Shown here one piece after another: positions 59,917 to 64,000 of a DNA stretch of 64,000 nt; positions within the stretch are counted from its first letter, which is position 1; the number at the start of each line of letters is the position of its first letter. The translations under genes were made by a program, and so were the position numbers. Location: contig DIFZ01000003.1 in assembly GCA_002419385.1 (NCBI GenBank), positions 1-64,000 on the forward strand. The letters are read 5' to 3'. The DNA comes from Geobacter sp. UBA5735 (lineage in GTDB: Bacteria > Desulfobacterota > Desulfuromonadia > Geobacterales > Geobacteraceae). The notes under the pieces were generated by a model. It saw only the letters and a list, made by a program, of their open reading frames with translations. It was not told the DNA's origin and ran no database searches.

Positions 59917-60675
59917 GTGCTGAGCGAAGAAGAACGGGAGAGATATTCCCGCCAGATAATCCTGCAAGAGATCGGCATAACCGGCCAGGAAAAACTCCTG
60001 GAAGGGAGAGTCCTGATCATCGGCGCAGGAGGGCTCGGCTCGCCTGCGGCCCTCTACCTGGCTGCGGCCGGCGTCGGCACGATCGGCTTGGCCGACAGCG
60101 ATGTCGTCGACCTGTCAAACCTGAACCGGCAGATCCTCCACGGCACACCGGACCTGGGAACCGGAAAGGCTCTTTCCGCACAAAAAAGGCTCTCCGCTCT
60201 CAATCCCCACTCACAGGTCGTCGCTTATCCGTTCATGATAACGGCCGAAAACATCACCGAAATAATCGAGAATTACGATTTCATCCTCGACGCCACGGAC
60301 AACTTCGACGCCAAGTTCCTCATCAACGACACCTGCGTCCGCAGGAAAAAAGCTTTTTCCCATGGCGGCGTGCTCCGTTTCCGCGGCCAGGCCATCACCG
60401 TACTGCCCCATGCCTCACCCTGTTACCGCTGCATCTTTCCGGAACCTCCGCCCGAAGATGTCGCCCTTTCATGCTCACGGGACGGCATCCTGGGAGTTGT
60501 TCCCGGGGTAATCGCTTCAATCCAGGCGGCGGAAGCGATCAAGTACCTGACCGGTGCCGGGGATCTGCTGACGGGACGCCTGCTGACCCTGGACGCACTT
60601 GCCATGAGGTTCAGGGAAGTCGGGATTGCCAGGAATCCGTCGTGCCCGGTGTGCGCCGGAGGTTCTGAAGGGTAA
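59917..60675 (+). CDS. HesA/MoeB/ThiF-type adenylyltransferase
   Basis: This is a 252-residue E1-like enzyme. The nucleotide-binding loop is VLIIGAGGLGSPAALYLAAAG near residues 32-52, NLNRQILH near 68-75 and the Asp of ATDN near 126-129. Zinc ligands are CYRC (near 170-173) and CPVC (near 244-247). It adenylates the C-terminus of a ThiS/MoaD-type carrier. The carrier is not adjacent, so thiamine, molybdopterin and cysteine pathways all remain possible. It starts with GTG. Confidence 0.85.
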   Translation: MLSEEERERYSRQIILQEIGITGQEKLLEGRVLIIGAGGLGSPAALYLAAAGVGTIGLADSDVVDLSNLNRQILHGTPDLGTGKALSAQKRLSALNPHSQVVAYPFMITAENITEIIENYDFILDATDNFDAKFLINDTCVRRKKAFSHGGVLRFRGQAITVLPHASPCYRCIFPEPPPEDVALSCSRDGILGVVPGVIASIQAAEAIKYLTGAGDLLTGRLLTLDALAMRFREVGIARNPSCPVCAGGSEG

Positions 60676-60710
60676 CCATGCCGAAGCCCCGGCAGTACCG
60701 GAAATTTGCA

Positions 60711-60739
60711 TTGACAATCAATCAGGCCTCCCGTATCCT
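60711..60739 (+). promoter_or_regulatory. metX promoter
   Basis: A consensus TTGACA (60711-60716) is followed after 17 bases by TATCCT (60734-60739). The SAM-I riboswitch begins about 25 bases downstream. Confidence 0.75.
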
Positions 60740-60763
60740 TTCCCTACAATTGAACAGAAGACC

Positions 60764-60867
60764 TTCTTATCAAGAGTGGTGGAGGGAGAGGCCCTGCGAA
60801 ACCACAGCAACCGGTCCTGGAAAGGACGACAGGTGCTAAATCCTGCCTTAGGGCACAGATGAGAAAG
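60764..60867 (+). promoter_or_regulatory. SAM-I riboswitch (S-box)
   Basis: Hallmark segments in order are CTTATCAAGAG at 60766, GGTGGAGGGA, GGCCCTGCGAAACC, GCAACC, GGTGCTAAATCCTGC and GATGAGAAAG. This is the S-adenosylmethionine-binding core. It is followed by an intrinsic terminator 27 bases later, so it should stop metX transcription when SAM is plentiful. Confidence 0.97.
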
Positions 60868-60893
60868 GCGCTCGAGACGGACCACAAATCCCG

Positions 60894-60930
60894 AAAGCCC
60901 CTTTTCATCCGATGAGAAGGGGCTTTTCTC
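60894..60930 (+). terminator. Riboswitch-controlled terminator
   Basis: AAAGCCCCTTTTCATC pairs with GATGAGAAGGGGCTTTT, ending in a T tract. It lies 28 bases before the metX start codon. Confidence 0.93.
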
Positions 60931-60957
60931 TACTTCACGCTCTTTTCCGGGTACCCC

Positions 60958-62067
60958 ATGTCGGTCGGCATCGTCGAAACCCAATTCGTTACCTTTGATA
61001 CGGAACTCCGCCTGGAAAGCGGCAGGATCCTCGGCCCCATCACGCTCGCCTACGAAACCTACGGCACCTTGAACCGGGACCGCACCAACGCAATCATGGT
61101 CACCCATGCCTGGACCGGCAGCGCCCATCTGGCCGGGAAAAACAGCGCGGACGACCAGAAAGTCGGCTGGTGGGACGCCATCGTCGGTCCGGGGAGGCTG
61201 CTGGATACCGACAGGTTCTTCGTCATCTGCTCAAACATCATCGGTTCATGCTACGGCTCCACCGGCCCCACCTCCATCAATCCCAAGACCGGCAAACGGT
61301 ACAACCTTTCCTTCCCGGTCATTACCGTCCGGGATATGGTGCGCGCCCAGGCGCTGCTCCTCGATCACCTGGGAATCGCAAAGCTGCTGACCGTCCTTGG
61401 CGGAAGCATGGGCGGCATGCAGGCACTGGACTGGGCAACCTGCCATCCTGACAGAATCGCCTCGGCCATCGTCCTTGCGACGAGCGGCAGGCCATCGCCA
61501 ATGGCCATCGCCATGAACGCCGTGGCCCGCTGGGCCATCTTCAACGATCCGACCTGGAAAAAGGGCGAATACCGCAAAAACCCGAAAGACGGCCTGGCCC
61601 TGGCCCGCGGCATCGGCCACATCACCTTCCTGTCCGACGAGTCCATGTGGAACAAATTCGGCCGCCGCTTTTCCGCCCGGGATGGCCTGTTCGATTTTTT
61701 CGGCCGCTTCGAGGTCGAGCGGTACCTGTCCTACAACGGCTACAACTTCGTGGACCGCTTCGATGCCAACTCCTTCCTCTACCTGGCCAAGGCACTGGAT
61801 CTGTACGACGTAGCCTGGGGTTGCGAATCGCTCCAGGAGGCATTCGCTCCGGTGCAGGCGCCCCTGCAGTTCTATGCTTTCACCTCCGACTGGCTCTACC
61901 CGCCCGCCCAGACCGAAGAAATGGTCAATGCGCTGAAGGAGTTGGGCAAACCGGTCGAATACCACCTCATCGAGTCATCCTACGGCCATGACGCCTTCCT
62001 GCTGGAGTACGAAACCTTTGCCCCGTATGTGAAGGACTTCCTGGAGAGAATCGCACCGGGCATCTGA
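60958..62067 (+). CDS. metX: Homoserine O-acetyltransferase
   Basis: This 369-residue alpha/beta-hydrolase-fold enzyme acetylates homoserine for methionine synthesis. The nucleophile lies in GGSMGGMQAL near residues 146-155, and the catalytic Asp and His fall in the last 65 residues (SDWLYPP and SYGHDAFLLE). The GPTSINP and NPKTGK segments are typical of MetX. The substrate could be a succinyl donor, but MetX type is most common. It is controlled by the SAM-I riboswitch upstream. Confidence 0.94.
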   Translation: MSVGIVETQFVTFDTELRLESGRILGPITLAYETYGTLNRDRTNAIMVTHAWTGSAHLAGKNSADDQKVGWWDAIVGPGRLLDTDRFFVICSNIIGSCYGSTGPTSINPKTGKRYNLSFPVITVRDMVRAQALLLDHLGIAKLLTVLGGSMGGMQALDWATCHPDRIASAIVLATSGRPSPMAIAMNAVARWAIFNDPTWKKGEYRKNPKDGLALARGIGHITFLSDESMWNKFGRRFSARDGLFDFFGRFEVERYLSYNGYNFVDRFDANSFLYLAKALDLYDVAWGCESLQEAFAPVQAPLQFYAFTSDWLYPPAQTEEMVNALKELGKPVEYHLIESSYGHDAFLLEYETFAPYVKDFLERIAPGI

Positions 62068-62423
62068 TCGCTCCGAACCAAGAGCGTGATGCAAGGGAAA
62101 CAGGTCAAAAAAATCCCTGTGGAGAAGGAGGGCTAATCCACAGGGAAATAGTAAAATAGAAGAGGCTCTGTACCTCTTCTGATATTTTAGTTTATGTATG
62201 AAGAAGGTCAACTGCAAGATTCGGAATTTACACCGATCCGGCAGACGCTGACCGGCACTTGTCCCCGCAGCTGCCGCGGCGATGCGGGATGAACGACTTG
62301 ATCTTTGCATGCTGCATGATAGATTTGTCAGAGAGAGAAACCTGCCACCCATCCCCTTGAATCTCGCATCTGCCCCTGAACCTCGCGAGCATGGAGAGCG
62401 GAACAGCCCCGAAGGAGGTCTCG
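62068..62423. other. Intergenic region after metX
   Basis: This is 356 bases holding two hairpins (62114-62146 and 62158-62180), an AT-rich stretch and the ribosome binding site GAAGGAGGT of the next gene. I found no open frame of note. Confidence 0.6.
62114..62180 (+). terminator. Two tandem hairpins downstream of metX
   Basis: TCCCTGTGGA/TCCACAGGGA (62114-62146) and AGAAGAGG/CCTCTTCT (62158-62180) follow the metX stop. The second is followed by GATATTTTAG. They probably act as a tandem terminator. Confidence 0.65.
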
Positions 62424-63812
62424 ATGAAACTGTCATTTCACGGCGCTGACCAGGGCGTCACAGGCTCCTGCCACCTGATCGAGTGCGCAGGCAGGCGGAT
62501 TCTGATCGACTGCGGGATGTTCCAGGGAAGCCGCGAGCTTGACGAAGAGAACGCTGAGCCGTTCGGATTCGATCCTGCAAGCATCGATTTCCTGCTCCTC
62601 ACCCATGCGCACCTCGACCACTGCGGCCGCCTGCCCCTTCTCGTGAACAACGGTTTCCGGGGCGAGATCATCACCAGTTCCGCGTCGCGCGACCTGGCGC
62701 GGCTGGTGCTGCTCGATTCCGGCAACCTGCAGGAAGAGGAAGCACGGCGCACCGCGCGCCACGCCTCGCGACGCGGCAATCACAAGACAGACATCGTCCC
62801 CCTCTACACCGAACTGGATGTGCTGGACAGCCTGGAATATTTCGGCAGGAAGGCAGCCTACGACCAGCGCCTGGAGCTGGCGGACGGTATGTACGCGACA
62901 TTTCTCGACGCCGGGCACATCCTCGGGTCGGCATCCATATTTCTCGAACTGACGGAAAACGGGAAAAACCGTACGGTCCTGTTCTCCGGCGACCTGGGAA
63001 ACAACGGTCGCCCGATCCTGCGGGACCCGACATCACCGCCGAAAGCGGATGTCGTGGTCATGGAAACCACCTACGGTGACCGTCTCCACAGGCCGATCGA
63101 CGAGTCCGTCGAAGAATTGTACACCGCTGTCATCGATACCTTCGAAAACGGAGGCAATGTCATCATCCCCACCTTTGCCCTGGAGCGGGCACAGGAAATC
63201 CTGTTCTACCTGCGGGAGGGAGTGGAGACCGGCAGGCTGCCCCGCACGATGCAGGTGTTCCTCGACTCCCCCATGGCAATCTCCGCAACCGCGATCTTCA
63301 AGCGCCACCCCGAATGCTACGACGAGGAAACCGCCGGGCTCTTTCGCGAAAAACGCGACCCCTTGCACCTGCCCGGCCTGCACTTCACCCGCGAAACCCA
63401 GGATTCCATAGCCATCAACCGCATCGGCGGCGGAGCCGTCATCATGGCAGGCTCAGGCATGTGCACCGGCGGACGCATCCGGCATCATCTCAGGTACAAC
63501 CTGTGGCGCAAAGATTCGGGCATCGTGTTCGTCGGTTACGCAGCACGCGGCAGCCTGGCGAGAACCATCATCGACGGCGCCGAGCGCGTCCGCCTGTTCG
63601 GCGACGAGATCCCGGTGAAGGCGAGCATTCACACCATCAACGGTTTTTCCGCCCACGCCGACCAGGCGGAACTTCTCGCCTGGCACCGTGCTGGTGCGCC
63701 GGAGCGGACCTTCCTGGTCCATGGCGAAGAAGAGACGATGCGTCGTTTCTCCGCGTTGCTCGGGAATACCACCGTGGAAATGCCCGCGCCTCAGCAGTCA
63801 TTCACACTATGA
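62424..63812 (+). CDS. Beta-CASP metallo-beta-lactamase-fold RNase-like protein
   Basis: This is a 462-residue protein. The metal site is THAHLDHCGRLP near residues 58-69, with AGHILGSAS near 167-175 and FSGDLGN near 190-196. The beta-CASP motifs VVMETTYGDR, MAGSGMCTGGRIRHHL and FSAHADQAEL follow. It resembles CPSF73/KH-less RNA exonucleases and processing enzymes. The cellular substrate in bacteria is not established for this branch. The ATG follows GAAGGAGGT. Confidence 0.93.
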   Translation: MKLSFHGADQGVTGSCHLIECAGRRILIDCGMFQGSRELDEENAEPFGFDPASIDFLLLTHAHLDHCGRLPLLVNNGFRGEIITSSASRDLARLVLLDSGNLQEEEARRTARHASRRGNHKTDIVPLYTELDVLDSLEYFGRKAAYDQRLELADGMYATFLDAGHILGSASIFLELTENGKNRTVLFSGDLGNNGRPILRDPTSPPKADVVVMETTYGDRLHRPIDESVEELYTAVIDTFENGGNVIIPTFALERAQEILFYLREGVETGRLPRTMQVFLDSPMAISATAIFKRHPECYDEETAGLFREKRDPLHLPGLHFTRETQDSIAINRIGGGAVIMAGSGMCTGGRIRHHLRYNLWRKDSGIVFVGYAARGSLARTIIDGAERVRLFGDEIPVKASIHTINGFSAHADQAELLAWHRAGAPERTFLVHGEEETMRRFSALLGNTTVEMPAPQQSFTL

Positions 63813-63848
63813 TGCGGCGGACATCTTTCCCGAAGGCTGTGTCTTTGC

Positions 63849-64000
63849 CTATGCCTCTGTCGCAAGAGCTCTGCCGAGGTTGAATGCCTGTTTCATCAGA
63901 TCATCGTTGCCCGCCACTTCCCCCGGACCCTGCGCGGAGCCGTACACAAAGCCCACGACCTCGGACCCCACAAATCGGGCCATGTCCTGGAACGTGCGTA
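63849..64000 (-). CDS. NAD(P)H-dependent FMN reductase/iron-sulfur flavoprotein, C-terminal part
   Basis: The minus-strand frame is open from the window edge and ends with TAG at 63849-63851. The 50 visible residues end GNDDLMKQAFNLGRALATEA, preceded by SEVVGFVYGSA. This is the usual end of flavodoxin-fold FMN reductases, where the helix with an LG(R/K)xLA pattern closes the protein. The start lies outside the window. It converges on the beta-CASP gene. Confidence 0.6.
   Translation of the reverse strand, partial: RTFQDMARFVGSEVVGFVYGSAQGPGEVAGNDDLMKQAFNLGRALATEA

Overview
The window is about 64 kb of GC-rich bacterial chromosome. It looks like a member of the Geobacter lineage (Desulfuromonadota/Geobacterales). 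That is an inference from the gene set: HpnJ/HpnK hopanoid tailoring genes, a HisZ-PurA pair, small haem proteins, a tungsten-type aldehyde oxidoreductase beside an iron alcohol dehydrogenase, a RAYT/REP module, CIRCE in front of rpoH and SAM-I in front of metX. I saw no prophage, CRISPR array or plasmid functions. Nearly all of the sequence is coding, in short operons on both strands.

Layout. 0.1-5.4 kb (minus): a MacA/LolD/FtsX-type ABC export operon, split by a REP-associated transposase. 5.6-8.3 kb: DUF503, NRDE, CinA-like and small multidrug-like genes. 8.2-13.7 kb: hopanoid/isoprenoid genes (hpnK, hpnJ, an HpnG-like nucleosidase, a carotenoid-type membrane protein) around a diguanylate cyclase. 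13.8-17.2 kb: Mla-type lipid transport (mlaD, mlaE) coupled to a long aromatic-repeat protein. 17.5-23.5 kb: leuD, leuC, a LOG-family gene, a cold-shock gene and recG. 23.5-26.5 kb (minus): a compact operon with a double-cubane/2-hydroxyacyl-CoA dehydratase-like pair, a dihaem protein and a metallopeptidase-like protein. 26.8-34.0 kb (plus): murI, GerMN, metH, split transketolase, a pseudopilin-like protein and a thioesterase. 34.1-43.0 kb (minus): a DUF362 ferredoxin, MOSC, moaA, aldehyde oxidoreductase, alcohol dehydrogenase and a sigma-54 activator. These form an apparent alcohol-oxidation module with a near-perfect -24/-12 promoter. 43.2-46.6 kb: a lipoprotein, a porin and two tRNAs. 46.7-53.4 kb (minus): purA, hisZ, trxB, folE2, queC and a DEAD-box helicase. 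53.5-64 kb: trmB, truD, an IclR regulator, coaE, a 50-residue Cys-rich protein, ilvE, rpoH, a HesA/MoeB-type enzyme, metX, a beta-CASP RNase-like protein and a partial flavoprotein.

Several dispersed palindromic families run through the window. A REP family includes one copy inside the transposase's own reading frame. A C-tract fold-back element occurs twice. A third family, with core GTTTCCATCCGGAAA, begins exactly at or within a few bases of a stop codon in four of its five copies.

The least ordinary items are the stop-codon-abutting repeat, the REP-in-RAYT insertion, the double-cubane-like operon, the AbrB-like domain fused to RecG, the aromatic-repeat protein coupled to MlaE with no MlaF nearby, and the alcohol/aldehyde module with its own sigma-54 activator and a structured intergenic region.
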